DNA from: Burkholderiales bacterium
GTDB lineage: Bacteria > Pseudomonadota > Gammaproteobacteria > Burkholderiales > SG8-39
DNA: 15,805 nucleotides
Reading direction: 5' to 3'
Assembly (NCBI GenBank): GCA_029266935.1
Contig: JAQSVY010000002.1
Span: 1-15,805 of the forward strand
In this document: positions 15,726-15,805 of the stretch, one piece after another
How positions within the stretch are numbered: the first letter of the stretch is position 1
Layout of the letters: each line of letters begins with the position of its first letter
Notes under the pieces: generated by a model
What the model saw: the letters and a program-made list of their open reading frames with translations, nothing else
Databases searched by the model: none
Told to the model about the DNA's origin: nothing
Translations under genes and position numbers: made by a program

Positions 15726-15805
15726 GCCGATGCGCCTACGCAGGCGAGCACAAGTTCATCACGCCGCGCCCAGATAATCGGTCAGCCGCCCATGAGCCTG
15801 TCGAA

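Noticed and set aside
15733-15746. CGCCT-ACGC-AGGCG as an operon terminator
   Set aside because: The stem is only 5 bp and no T-run follows; it cannot be called a rho-independent terminator.
15792-15805. ATG 15792 as the start of a next gene
   Set aside because: Only four codons are visible, no ribosome site precedes it, and the bases look like part of a common intergenic repeat.

Overview
The window is a GC-rich (roughly 70% by eye) proteobacterial chromosome segment almost entirely filled by an exopolysaccharide (EPS) biosynthesis and export locus. The set EpsA-EpsD-EpsE-EpsF-EpsG is the kind associated with exosortase B / PEP-CTERM systems in Betaproteobacteria (Burkholderiales, Rhodocyclales, Methylophilales), so a betaproteobacterium is the best guess. 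No RNA genes, CRISPR arrays, insertion sequences or phage genes were seen.

Layout. (1) Positions 1-1213, minus strand: the initiating undecaprenyl-phosphate sugar phosphotransferase (EpsB/WcaJ type), cut by the window edge. (2) 1214-1350: a divergent intergenic region with a perfect 14-bp palindrome. (3) 1351-2199: the LuxR-type regulator EpsA, followed by a textbook intrinsic terminator at 2222-2248. (4) 2327-15725: thirteen plus-strand genes with gaps of at most 15 nt or overlaps of 4-35 nt, very probably one operon. In order they are a small PEP-CTERM-like protein, EpsD (SurA/PpiC-type lipoprotein), EpsE (outer-membrane export), EpsF (chain-length determinant), EpsG (its kinase partner), a 45-residue secreted or membrane peptide, an O-antigen ligase/Wzy-like polymerase, a GT4 glycosyltransferase, a Wzx-like flippase, a second GT4 glycosyltransferase, a WbpP/TviC UDP-GlcNAc 4-epimerase, a WbpO/TviB UDP-GalNAc dehydrogenase, and a protein with a GINT1-like beta-propeller domain. 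(5) 15726-15805: 80 nt with no supportable gene.

How it works together (inference from families): the minus-strand transferase loads the first sugar phosphate on undecaprenyl phosphate. The two GT4 enzymes extend the repeat unit, and the WbpP/WbpO pair supplies UDP-N-acetylgalactosaminuronic acid. The flippase moves the unit across the inner membrane and the Wzy-like protein polymerises it. EpsF and EpsG (a split Wzc) control length, and EpsE with EpsD forms or assembles the export path. The product should be an acidic polysaccharide containing GalNAcA.

The points most worth a second look are: a tiny PEP-CTERM-like protein whose signature reads HEP instead of PEP at the head of an operon that carries no exosortase gene in this window; the 45-residue ORF found where an exosortase gene often follows epsG; an Arg in place of the Walker A Lys in EpsG; the regulatory palindromes around epsA; and two short AT-rich, rare-codon patches at domain junctions of otherwise very GC-rich genes.
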